A stretch of 64,000 nucleotides of DNA, from contig JAPTHN010000105.1 in NCBI GenBank assembly GCA_026936325.1, forward strand, positions 372,001 to 436,000, given 5' to 3'. Below the pieces are notes generated by a model. The model worked only from the letters and a program-made list of their open reading frames with translations, had not been told where the DNA came from and did no database searches. This stretch comes from Platynereis dumerilii. Lineage: Eukaryota; Annelida; Polychaeta; Phyllodocida; Nereididae. Shown in pieces: positions 21,150 to 33,009 of the stretch (the stretch's first letter is position 1; the number at the start of each line of letters is the position of its first letter). Both the position numbers and the translations under genes were made by a program.

Positions 21150-23720
21150 GGGCCAGCACCCCTAGATTTTGAGTAGGTTCGCATCATGAGCGCACCACTT
21201 GAATTTGGTACCGTTTGAAAGAAGACATTCTGAACTTCATTTCCCAATGCCATGTAGAGTTCCAGCAAGGCCAAGGAATATGTAAATGAGGGGTAAAGTC
21301 AGGAGAATATTTGCATAAATTGCCAATTTTAATATGTGATTTAGAGTCAATTAATATCCATATCTCGAAGAATTCTGCTCAGACTAAAGAAATATTGTGC
21401 ATAGCAATCCTCGGTGGGGAGCACTATTTTATAGAAAAGACATTTTTATGTCATGCCTAATATGGTCATAGAGGGCGGGGCCAAAATTGCCATGTTTGAT
21501 AAAATTACACAAAAAACGAATATAGGGACTTCAAATAATTTCATTATCTCCAAAGTTATAGAGATATTGAAAGAATTATACATTCATATCATTCCTTGGG
21601 AGTGTCGCTATTATTGACCAAAACAAAATTTGGTTGCTATGGCAACCTAAGTGAACTGCAACTGGTCAAATTCCAAAATGATCAATATTTTACATGAAAA
21701 TTTTCCATTCATTCAATTAATACTGCTATCCAGGCCATTTGCTTGCAGCAAAATTTTGGGTTTCAATATTATTTGATGTCTTGTCTCTCTTTATTTCAAA
21801 ATAAACACTCAATGATGTGCAACAAGAAACAATTTCGTTTCCATGGCAACCAAAACAGAATTTTTCAAAATAATTAATTTATTTGTGATGCCTGATGGTT
21901 CTTACTACAAATATTCAAATGAAAACGTTAATTTATGTGTATTGCCTCTGTTGCACACTACATAATATATTTTTAGACATATATTGCCAGCGTGACACCC
22001 CTGAGTTGCATAGAATTCCATATAAGGACAAAAATCTTATTCGAAAATTATGAATCAGTATATAGAACCACTCCCCCTATTTTGGAGACCATAAAATATA
22101 TAAATAGAATAACAAAATTATCTCAATGCCTTAATATTGGAATATCCTGTAAAATTCTATTTGTTCTAAACAATTTCAAGTTTACAGTTGCCATGGAAAA
22201 CACAATAAACAGCAAAAAATCAATTAAAATGACATATTTTGATAACTACATGTACACTCTTCTCCAAAATTGTGCTCTTGACAATTTAAATATGTTTGTA
22301 GAGATGGGAAATTTGGTAAATAAGTTAACAAGAGTCGTTTGACCATATATTTGCATAAATTATGTGTCTGTCGTGTGACTCTTGTCCATACATGGAGCAT
22401 AACCTGTCAAAAATGTGAATGATGTATATTTACTGACTGCTGGCTGATTAAACATTTCATTCAATGCACAGCATATTCCTGTTACAAAAGGCAAAAAAAA
22501 AGCATCTGCCATCAAGTAATATACCAAGACCAGCATTATCAAGTGGTAAATGTGTGATTGCTATTCTATATATGGAGTATAAATGCCCATATATGGAAAT
22601 TTTACCATCCTTAATAATTTTCAATAATTTACATATATTTTGCAAATGTGAGAGTTCCATTAAAGCTATATAGTCATTTGACATATCAAAAGAAAGCCAT
22701 TGATAGCCTCTATTTTCTTAACTTTAAACATGGTTGCTATGGCAACAAGAAATTTGCTCTATTTGAATTTATGTAATTTTCACAAATAATGAAAAAATAT
22801 GTATTTTCTGTAAAAAATCAGCTACCTTTATGAAAACAGATGCAAGCAGGCATGTTGCCAATATCAAAATGAGGATTTTTCAATTTTCTGGTTGCCATGG
22901 CAACAACAGATGACAAGGTAATCAAAGTAATCACCAAAATGCTCACACGCTGCTGTCATCACTCAATAAGTTGCTATGGTAAGAAAATTTAGCTCAGTGA
23001 AATCGCTTTTAAAAAATTCAAAAATCACTTCTGACCCCTGTTGTTGTTGCCATGGTAACCATAATTTTTTAAGAAATGACAAGATCTTTTATTATCCTTT
23101 AAAATGATGTGTCATGTGTATAGGTACACCTATTGAAACCTTGGATATGACAGCTTTTTCCAGTGTACCTGACCAAAAAACTCACATCATCCCAGTTGAA
23201 ATGGTCACACGGAACACATTTCCCTAAATACCTGCGGGTAGTGCTATAAAAGAATTACTAAATAAAACTGAAATTGCAAATAAATGTAAAATGTATCAAA
23301 ATGTTTTACATTTTTGCAATTGTAGTCTTTATTTTCACAGAAAATACATAGTTTCCCATAATTTTTGCAAATTACTAAAGATTTTGGGTTTCAATATTAT
23401 TTGATGTCTTGTCTCTCTTTATTTCAAAATAAACACTCAATGATGTGCAACAAGAAACAATTTCGTTTCCATGGCAACCAAAACAGAATTTTTCAAAGTT
23501 ATTAATTTATTTGTGATGCCTGATGGTTCTCACTCCAAATATTCAAATGAAAATATCAATTTATGCGTTTTGTCTCTGTTGCGCACTGCATAATTTATTT
23601 TTAGACATGTATTCCCAGCGTGACACCCCTGAGTTGCATAGATTCCCAAACAAGGACGCAAATCTCATTGGATACCAATGAATAAGTATATAGAACCACT
23701 CCCCCTATTTTGGAGACAGT
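21150..23720. repeat. Dispersed repeat family with X-box palindromes
   Basis: A noncoding block related to 49890-51460 (shared stretches such as AATTTGGTACCGTTTGAAAG against AAATTTGGTACTGTTTGAAAG). It contains an internal direct repeat of about 340 bases: 21753-22091 and 23379-23720 agree closely, with shared CAGCGTGACACCCCTGAG and GAACCACTCCCCCTATTTTG. Short frames are not gene-like. The class is unknown; it could be a degraded large element or a complex satellite. Confidence 0.6.
21632..23478. promoter_or_regulatory. Cluster of X-box (RFX-type) palindromes
   Basis: Six near-perfect palindromes of the GTTGCCATGGCAAC type: 21632-21647, 21837-21850, 22732-22746, 22891-22904, 23045-23059 and 23465-23478, plus a weaker one at about 22188. 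The form matches the X-box bound by RFX factors of ciliary genes. They lie in a repeat, so they may be passengers. Binding is inferred from the motif alone. Confidence 0.45.
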
Positions 23721-24019
23721 AATCAGTGGTGTGTGTATTTTATTTACTGTTATCTATATTAATTAGTGTTTGATACCTACTTTATTTTATAACTATTTGG
23801 GTGGTTGGAACCTAGTTTGTATTTCTTTTAATCTTGTGCTGAGTGCTCTTTTTATCTAAAAGTACTGTTACTCGTATATATTTGTATCATTATGCTCACT
23901 TGATTTTAGCTATTTATAACAAGTGTATAATCAATTTTATGTATATAATTAATCTTGTATATAATTGATACTATTTTTATATATTCTATTTAATTTTTTT
24001 CCCATTACAAATGACATAT

Positions 24020-24449
24020 TGTAAGTGCCTTAAGTGTACAATATATGTCATGATTATTAATATCTGTCTCATCATATTTTCATATAGAATAGGGCTGTGT
24101 CATACTTTACTCCACATATTGGAGAGCTTCAACTTGACAGTTGGTCAATACAATGGCAGGGTAATTCAATCAATTCAGACTAACAACATGAGGGCCATTT
24201 GGTCACAATGGCTATAGATCTCAAAGGACCCAGGTGGCTCCTGAGTGACAACTGACAGCTTCACTGGGGGAGATGTAATTGACCACCAACTGTGGTCAAT
24301 GGCATCTCACAATGACCGATTGCTGGTAGCACCCTCACAGACCACCTCCAATTGAGGCTAAGTAGCTTGGGTAATTTAAGTCTAATCAATTGCAAGCAGG
24401 GTAAACTGGGAATGAATGCCTGACCAACTTCAAAAGGAAGCTGCCTCAT
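24020..24449 (+). repeat. 5' LTR-like repeat
   Basis: Starts TGTAAGTGCCTTAAGTG and agrees with 32475-32906 over its whole length. The true 3' edge of the LTR may lie further right, because an AATAAAGTCAG signal and a plausible end occur near 24600-24670 that have no match in the downstream copy. Confidence 0.7.
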
Positions 24450-24941
24450 TACTTGTAGATTGGAGGAGCTGGGGGGTGGTCAACACCCTGACCCCCATCT
24501 AAGTCCCCAGCTCCTCCCTCAGGCCCAGTGGTCTGCTCAGGAACTGTTATGTAATTGATGTTCACTGGGCTGGTACTTCAGCCATCTTGGAAAGCAATGA
24601 ATAAAGTCAGTTTGTATCTAACCATCAAGGAGTAAAGACCAAATCCAATATTTGTCTTATTTTAACCTTCTGAAGGAGTATTAAGGAAGCAGCTAGCAAA
24701 TTAAGACTAGTTAGTGTGACTGGATGTAATTGGAGCATTGCCACAAAGTCTACACAGGTGACCTGACGTATTTTGAACACACAATTTAAAGCTTGCAGCT
24801 TTAAATCACAGCAATCACGGAATTCACACAAATCTCTGGAAAATCCATATCACTGGATCATTACAAGATGACACTTTGATTGTCATCCAAAGTCTGACAC
24901 TCCACAAACTCCAAATCCACCGTTTGGAACGTTGAAGCATC

Positions 24942-26090
24942 AATGCCACGTCTACCTAATCCACTGGCAAACTTCAGGCTGCCTCAACCTCAGCAACAAG
25001 GACCACCACAGGGCCAGATGCAGGCGCCATAGCAACCGCCAGCAGGCCAGGGCCCACAGCCCGCTGCAGGTGCCGCTCAACAACCACCTCCTGCAACGCA
25101 ACAACAAATGGTGGGATTCTTCACCCTCTTCAGCAGATTCTTGACACAAGATCAAGAAGACAGAACAGCTATCAGAGAGGTCAATTACCAAGAGGCCAAG
25201 GACAAATGAAAGGGCACGACGTGAACGTCAGATCAAACAAGAAGCCATTAAGGAAGCTGACATGCATGCTAAACTCATCACAAAATGTGATGGCTCCACT
25301 GCTGAACTCACGAGACAATGGCTCAAAGATGTGGAAACCACGATCTCTTATAAAAATGAAACTGTTCGCATAGCCACATTATAGGCCTCAGGTGACCTAA
25401 AAGACGAAATGGAACCATACCTCAATGGGCGGGATCGCACATTCATTAAGTACGCCCAGCTCAGAGATCACCTCAAAAATCAATTCCTGCCACTACAAGA
25501 ACAGGAGCATCTCTGCAATCAGGTGGGTTCCATTAAGCGAGGTCCTTATAAAACAACAGCGACTTTTGGCCGCCGTTTCAAGCAAGCAGTACAACTCGCT
25601 TATCCTCTAGCAGCTGGCCAGCAATGGGACCCTATGGCCACCAGATACTTAAGACTCAAATACTTGGCAGGATTAGACAATGCCGATCTAGTGGGACGCA
25701 TTCTAAGAGAGGGTCGGCCTGACACAGGTGGCCTTCCACGCTCATCGAACAAGAATTACCTGCACCAAACCCCACCACCCAAACCACCTGAGCATGAATT
25801 CAAAGAGACAACAGAAGACAAAACGTCAGATTGCTGGCCTATCTAAGCAGTTCACAACGCTGATGGTGTCACTAAGAAGATCGAGGACAACGCTCAGAGA
25901 TCCACGACACCTCAGACCTCAGAGCCTCAGGTATATGAACCACAGCCACCGGCCTATCATCAGCCACCCTCCTTCTATCCATCCATGCAGCAACAGTACC
26001 CCAAATTTTCAATGGACGGACGAGGGTAGACCAGTTTGCACATACTGCAAGAAGCCCAATCACACTAAGAAAGAGTGCCGCAAGAAGATG
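24942..26090 (+). pseudogene. Gypsy gag (capsid and CCHC knuckle), broken
   Basis: Fossil gag. A proline/glutamine-rich N-terminal start (MPRLPNPLANFRLPQPQQQG) is followed by a capsid-like region around 25260-25730 (LRDHLKNQFLPLQEQEHLCN, FGRRFKQAVQLAYPL, LRLKYLAGLDNADLVGRILR). A CCHC zinc knuckle lies near 26037-26084 (CTYCKKPNHTKKEC). Several breaks divide these parts. Confidence 0.7.
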
Positions 26091-26159
26091 GCAGCTGCTG
26101 CTTGTCGACAGCAGGGGGCGGTACTAAGCGCCGTAGGTCCTGGTCGTGACGACTTCATC

Positions 26160-29100
26160 TATGTCAGCCTGGTATTCAACAACATCAGAATTTTTGCCAT
26201 GGTTGACTCGGGCGCATGTTGTACCATCTTACGGCACCATGAATTCCAGCTTTACTGCAAACACACAGGCAGAACACCTGTCCTCAAAGACACTGTTGAA
26301 CTTGTTGGAGTGACAGGTCACAATATCAAAGTATTGGGCACCACGCAACTCGATGAACACATACTGGGCCCTGTTGATGTCATTGTAGTGGAAGACATTG
26401 CTCACCCCCTCATCCTGGGCAGGGACGTCTTGAAAGCCTCCAAGGCATTGCTTGATTATGACAATGGAGTCCTCAGATTAACAATAGGGTACTGCCATTG
26501 TTACCTCGGCCCCCATCCATGGCTATTAACTCTCACAGTCCTCGGCCTCCTGTTGTGCACAACTCAGCCATACAACAATGCATTCTCGATCAAGAGCATA
26601 TATTTGCTGCCAAAGGAGAAGATCTCGGATGTCAACCCGGTCTCGCATGTCGCATTGAAACAGAGGGAGACCCCATCAGAAGATGCCCATACAGACTGCC
26701 ACTCAAGAAGAGAGCTGCTCTGGATGCGCACATTGATGACCTTTTAAGGCAGGTTGTCATCATCCCATCGTCCTCTCCCTGGGCATCACCAGTTGTATTA
26801 GTCCCTGAAAAAGATCGTTTGGACACTTCAATGAGATTTTGCATTGGTTTTACAAAGCTGAACAACGTCACAAAGAAGGACGCATATTCCATACCTCTGA
26901 TCACGGATATATTTGATCAATCGCAAGGCGCTCGCTCAGCTTCTCCACGCTCGATCTCAAATCCGGCTTTTACCAACTACCCATCGACCACAGGGACCAG
27001 GAGAAGACAGCATTTATATGCCACCACGGCCTATTTCAGTGGACGAGACTTGCGATGGGATTAGCCAACTCCTCGGCACAATTTCAGCGAGCGATGGAAG
27101 TGGTGCTAAAAGGTTACATAGGTCAGTTCACTTTACTATACATTGACGAAATCGTAATTTATAGCGCTAATGAACAAGAGCACTTAGAGCACCTCAAGCT
27201 AATCTTTGCAAAGCTAGAAGAATTTAATCTACGGTTGAATCCTGCAAAATGTGTATTCGGTCTCAAAGAGGTGAAACTGCTTGGATTCATTGTTAGTGAA
27301 CAAGGCCTCAGGGCAGACCCAATGAAAGTGGATGCAATCAATCGAATGGAACCGCCCACTACAGTAGCTGCCATAAGGAGCTTCCTCGGCACCACTAATT
27401 ATTATCGCACGTGCGTTGAGGGCTATGCACGCACCGCTGAACCGCTGGTGCTGCTGACAAAGAAACACGCACGCTTTCAATGGGGCGAAGAACAACAACA
27501 ACAAGCCTTTGATCTGCTCAAGAAAGCCTTAGTCAGCGATCAAGTCATGGCTCATCCACAGACTGACAAGCCTTTTCTCCTCTACACTGATGCATGCGAT
27601 TACGCAATTGGGGGCATATTATGTCAGGTGGATGAAACAGGATTAGAAAGGCCATTGTCTATGTCTCCAAAAAACTCTCTGATACTCAACGTCGCTGGGC
27701 CACGATCGAGCGCGAAGCTTACGCGGTCATACTTTGCTTGAAAGAGCTCAGAGCCTACCTGATTGGATCCGAGTATACAGTCTACACGGATCACAAGCCC
27801 ATTCTGAACCTCTTCACAATGGATCTCAACAACACGAAGATCCAACGATGGTCTGTGCTCATGGCTGACTATAACTGCAAAATCAAATACCATAAAGGTA
27901 AATTGAATGTCAGGGCGGACATGCTTTCACGCATCAAGCAGAGGGAATCCATCAACACATTTGATGTGGGATACTGGCAATTAGGAGACCAGCTACCCCA
28001 GGCTCCAGCCAATGATCCAATGCCTGATCTGTACGACCTTGACCTCAAGCACGTGGCACAACAACAACGCACAATGACAGAATGGACAGAGCAACACAAT
28101 GAAGACAGCAACTACATTGTCATCAATGGTCTCCTGTATTCCATTAAGCATCCATACAAACAAGCCACGGACCACCCGAGGCTAGTCTTGCCTCAGGCTT
28201 TCAGGCAACAGACCATCAAAAGGGCATATAATGACGTGGGCCACATGTCTTTCATTAAGACAATGCGAAAGCTACAAGAGGCATTCATATGGCCAGGCAT
28301 GAAAGCTGATATCACACAATTCACAGCCGCATGCCCCACCTGTAAAGCCCATTCCAGAGTTGCCCAAAGGGTGCCCATGGGTGAAATGCCCATAGCCACC
28401 GCCCCGATCCAATACGTGGCCATGGACTTCATTGGTTCCCTGATCCATCTCCACAGGGCAATCAATACATATTGACCATAGTCGATCATTGCACAGGATG
28501 GGCAGAAGCATATCCCATCCCACGGAAAACCAGTCATGAAGTGTGGAAGATATTATCCAGAGAATACTTTCCACGTCACTCATATCCTGACGTCATTATT
28601 TCTGATCTCGGACGTGAGTTCAATGCCACGGCACTCAGGACCTATCTCCATGAATTAGGCATTTGATCACAGATGCACAGCTGCTTATAACCAACAAACC
28701 AATGGCAAGTGTGAACGCTTCAATGGGACGCTCAAAGCCATACTTGCCAAACTGATTAACAACGACAGAGCGACATGGCAAGACAAGCTAGGTCCAGCCT
28801 TATTAGCATATAACTGCTCAGTATCTAGTGTGAATGGATACACGCCTTACTTCCTACATTATGGACTTAGACCACGACTAACACTCTCTAAATTACTACC
28901 ACAAAATCAACTGACGGATGAACGCCTCAATGATGTAGCAATGGCTCTTAAAGAAGCAGCAGCAGCCACAGCTCAATCAAAACATCACAACAGAGAGCGC
29001 TTAGCAAGACAGGCAAATAATAAAGTCATTGAAGTGGGCAACACGGTGGTAATTAAGGCACAAGGCCAATTGTCGCTCACGTCCAATTGGGATCCACAAT

Positions 29101-29430
29101 GGGAGGTCATTCAAGTCAAAGGCAAAGTGCTTAAACTGAGACATCAACAATCAGGCAAGATAAAAACATTGAACGTCAACAAGGTCAAACTGGTAGACCT
29201 CAACATAGCATGGGACGTCCTTTGTCCCAGACCCATCAGGAACCCCAGAAAGGGCCCATGCATTGACCGCCTACACCTGCGCGCGCACACAAGAGGCGTC
29301 GTGTGGACCAAGAGGACTTCAACCAGCCAGCACAGGCTGTCAAACGTCACTCTCAACAACACCATCTACGTCCACACAAACAACAGCCAAGGAATCCTGC
29401 GCGACAGCTGCACCAGCAAGCAAGAGACAT
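26160..29430 (+). pseudogene. Gypsy pol (PR, RT, RNase H, IN), broken
   Basis: Fossil polyprotein in the Ty3/Gypsy order. Protease: FAMVDSGACCTILRHHEF near 26196. Reverse transcriptase: SPWASPVVLVPEKD, then TLLYIDEIVIYSANEQEHLE and LNPAKCVFGLKEVKLLGFIV (about 26780-27340). RNase H: FLLYTDACDYAIGGILCQVD and YTDHKPILNLF. Integrase: zinc-binding region with GHMSFIKTMRKLQ and CPTCKAHSR, then the core with AMDFIGSL, VDHCTGWAEAYP and SDLGREFNAT, and the C-terminal LALLAYN-like and GYTPYFLHYG segments. A basic proline/glutamine-rich tail ends the region. Several breaks. Confidence 0.85.
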
Positions 29431-29621
29431 AAAGCCACCACATACACAGAGACCCAAGCAGCCCATCAAACGTAGGGGAACGCAGCCACAACTGAAACGG
29501 CAAAGGGCCTTCTTGCAGCGTACAGTCAAACGTCAACTACCTGAGGACCTGGTCCCCTCTCAACAGCAATAGAAGAAACAGAGAATCCAGACCATAGCTC
29601 AAGTTAAGTCATTCTTCAATC

Positions 29622-31486
29622 ATGTTGCTTCTATTGCTAATACCTCTTCTAGCTCTCATGCCATCCACCTTTAACATGAGCCCAGCAGTCATAGCTACGC
29701 CACTGCCTGATGGAAGCAACATCAGAGGAGGAGAGCCCTTGAGGCAGATTGCGGCAACTTGACATGTTTATGTCACGTTGGACCAACCAGAGTTCCCAAC
29801 AGCGTTAGCCACAGAGATAAATCATCTCGCCACAGTTTTTGACTCGATTAAGAAAATTCACAAAGATGCTGACTTTCACTTACAGAACTCTAGACGCAAG
29901 CACATGCTAAACACTCTTAAAAGAGCAGAGAATAATTCGAAACGAGAAAAAAGGGGCTTGTTATATATTGGGGGAACAATATTGAATGCTTTGTTTGGAG
30001 TGGCTACATCGAGCCAATTACGTAGGATTAAAGCTGCTATGTCTGAGCTTGCCGATAACCAAGATGCATTGGCACATGCATCAAACACCATGGCAACGGT
30101 ACTGAACCAATCACGTGCTATGACGTTAGTACTAGCTGCCAAACAAAGCTCACTAGTCAGTCACTGCAATGCTTTGAATGAAGTCATGGTGGCAAACCAG
30201 GTCACTAACTCCATTCAAACTAAACAAATCGCCTTACTCCACATTACCATCCAATTGGATAGATATATAGATGTTCTGTCTCAAACACTGATGAACACAC
30301 TGTTCTTTCTGCTCTTTTCAAGCGCCAACTACAAGCCTTGGACCTGGGGAAGCTGACGACGGACCTACTATCTCCAGACCATCTCAGAGAGATCCTGACA
30401 GAAGCGGCTGGCCATTATCTCATTGTGGATCAGATACACTGGTATTACCAGTACTTCCAGGTAAAGCCCATACGGCTCCCCTCAGTTAAATCACTCTATT
30501 ACCAGATTGAAATACCATTGCTGGCAGACACACCTTATCTACTATATCATATCTTATCCCATCCAGTGCCGATTTCTAACTCATCATACAAAATAACAAT
30601 AAACGTCGACCCAACTTATGCATTCGACACGACCTCTGGGGCCACGTTCAAACCAGTCAAATGTTATTATCATAATCCCATTGTCTGCCAGCCATCCATT
30701 TCATTTGGGTCCACAATGATGAAATGTCCAAGAGGCCTCATAAAAAACAATAAAGACCTGGTATCTAATTGCACAGTAGATATTACAGCCCATCAAAATG
30801 AGCCAATTCTTTCCAACCTAGAAGTCAATCAGTTTGCTCTAACTACATGGCATCAGCGCATTGCTATCAGATGCGCAGAAAAGAAGGCTCAATTCTTGAA
30901 TCTCCCTCCAGGTGCTTACAATATGACTTGCTTAGAACCATGTGTCATGAGTTCCGACACGTGGTCTGTCAACTGCATAAGTCAAAAGTTACTCAACAAA
31001 AGGTACGCAATGCCATCACTAGAAATCCCAGCCATGTTCAACTTATCAGCTAGCATTGCTACTGAATGCTGAGGCACTGTTGAGTAACGTACCAAAACTG
31101 AAGTCAATGTCGAGTTTGTCTCCCGTCACTGCATCAATCAATCAGATACTATTACCCAAAGTACAACTCAAGACTTCAGCATTAGACGCTTTGAACTCAT
31201 TGAACATATTTGGAACTGTTAAGGCAATACTCATAGGACTGATATTGGTCACTCTTTTGTGGTACTTATGAAAGGTAAAAGGCTTAGGACCTCTATATAT
31301 CCGTTCATTACAGAAAAGCTGGCTGATTTTGACATATTACCACTAACACATCAACCACCCATAGTCAGATACCATGACCCATCAGCCCCTATGCAGTCCA
31401 GATGGCCAGCTCTGCCCCCGCTACCAGATCACTTAAAGATCCCACAGACAGCTTCCCTGACTGACTACCGACTAAGTGACGTCTAA
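29622..31486 (+). pseudogene. F-type envelope glycoprotein gene, broken
   Basis: Fossil env. It opens with a signal peptide (MLLLLLIPLLALMPSTFN). A furin-type site KREKRG near 29940 is followed by a fusion-peptide-like LLYIGGTILNALFGVATS, the pattern of baculovirus F proteins and of the Env of gypsy-type errantiviruses. A helical region, a cysteine-bearing ectodomain and a C-terminal membrane anchor (VKAILIGLILVTLLWYL, about 31220-31271) follow, then a short tail region. In this family env is expressed from a spliced RNA. A few breaks are present. Confidence 0.75.
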
Positions 31487-32474
31487 TTTCCTCAGGTTCC
31501 TCATCATATCATTCTTAAATCACTTTGTGTATTAACGGTATCGTTGGCTGCCAATACGTCGCCAACTTCATCTCTGTTGAATTAGCATTCAATATTAGTC
31601 AGTCACCGACCACATGTAAAGCGCAAGTCCAAGATGGATGCTAAATGCATTCGCGCACAACATAATGTAATTTAACGCAACCTCTTGGCGAGGACAGCCA
31701 AAGTTGCTTAATCACCATGCATTAGTCAACATCAACAAATCGCGAAGATCAAGTACCAGGAAACAGAAGCTCAAGATCCAGAGGTCGCGAAGCTCAAGTA
31801 CTGGACCATCCTATTGTAAAACATGTATACCCTGTACATGTTTAGTATAATTGCATTTATTTAACTTTTATCTATGTATAAAACGGTTTAGTTTTTCTTG
31901 TATAAATCTAGCTAGCATTAGCCAAATAGTCATTACCACAGCCTTGCTTTTATCCCAAGATGTTTTTGCTTTGACTAATCACTTTACAAAGCAGTATCGT
32001 GCGATCATCTACTCGCTAAAATTTACACAAGTAAAGTAGAAAGGTATTAGCTATCCTCTGTATTATCTAACAATTGTTTAGCTATGTAGAAATATAAATC
32101 AAGTAGAAATGTATGATTTTTCCTTCTTACATTGTCTGTCGTATGAATGGTCATTTTGGTTGACACAGCTTCGGATCAAATAATAATTGATAAGTATAAC
32201 AAACATAAGTGTATCAGTAACATTTAATTCTGGCAGGGGATTTGATTGAGACCTACAGTTGATACAGAACCTTGAGTGCCTAGCCATGTCAGTGATATGG
32301 GGAATAAGCCATGGTACTATAAACTTATTTTAAAAAGCTTATCACATGTCTTTATAATCACTTACCTTTACATGCCTACATATTGTTATCTTAAAATACT
32401 TGACCCTGACACCTACGTTATCGATCTCTTACATGATATGTCATAGATCTTCGTATGGGGGGGGGGGGGGTATG
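31487..32474 (+). other. Noncoding 3' region of the Gypsy element with polypurine tract
   Basis: About 1 kb between env and the downstream LTR-like copy without a gene. It ends in a run of G (32459-32470), placed like the polypurine tract that primes plus-strand synthesis just before a 3' LTR. Confidence 0.55.
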
Positions 32475-32906
32475 TGTAAGTTCCTTAAGTGTACAATATA
32501 TGTCATGATTTTTAATATCTGTCTCATCATATTTTCATATAGAATAGGGCTGTGTCATACTTTACTCCACTTATTGGAGAGCTTCAGCTTGACAGTTGGT
32601 CAATACAATGGCACAGTAATTCAATCAATTCAGACTAATAACATGAGGGCCATTTGGTCACAATGGCTATAGATCTCAAAGGACCCAGGTGGCTTCTGAG
32701 TGACAACTGACAGCTTCACTGGGGGAGATGTAATTGACCGCCAACTGTGGTCAATGGCATCTCACAATGACTGATTGCTGGTAGCACCCTCAGGGACCAC
32801 CTCAAATTGAGGCTAAGTAGCTTGGGTAATTTAAGTCTAATCAATTGCAAGAAGGGTAAACTGGGAATGAATGCCTGACCAACTTCAAAAGGAAGCTGCC
32901 ACATTA
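32475..32906 (+). repeat. 3' LTR-like repeat
   Basis: Near-identical to 24020-24449. It lies directly after the G-run and ends where the SGNH/NADAR-bearing region begins. It could instead belong to that downstream element; the polypurine tract favours the 3' LTR of the env-bearing element. Confidence 0.65.
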
Positions 32907-33009
32907 AAATTGATAATTATACTGGCTTTTTGAGAAGATTTGTTGACCAGAACCAACTGAAAAGTCGGAGATAAGTTCCTGGACGTTCCTGGGCACTTCT
33001 TGTCCAATT

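Larger units (their letters stand above)
24020..32906 (+). mobile_element. Errantivirus-like Ty3/Gypsy element with env, broken
   Basis: Fossil LTR element of retrovirus-like layout: LTR-like repeat, leader, gag, protease, reverse transcriptase, RNase H, integrase, env, polypurine tract, LTR-like repeat. The env type (furin site plus F-like fusion peptide) places it with errantivirus-like Gypsy elements. It is broken, with roughly eight to twelve breaks over gag, pol and env. The two LTR-like copies differ at about 4-5 percent of positions by eye, so it is not recent but not ancient. No target duplication could be recognised. Confidence 0.8.

Noticed and set aside
25728-26747. A separate 339-residue gene
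   Set aside because: It is part of the gag/protease region of the broken Gypsy element and carries its knuckle and DSGA motif.
28193-28583. Minus-strand frames opposite the integrase
   Set aside because: Antisense shadows with no motif.
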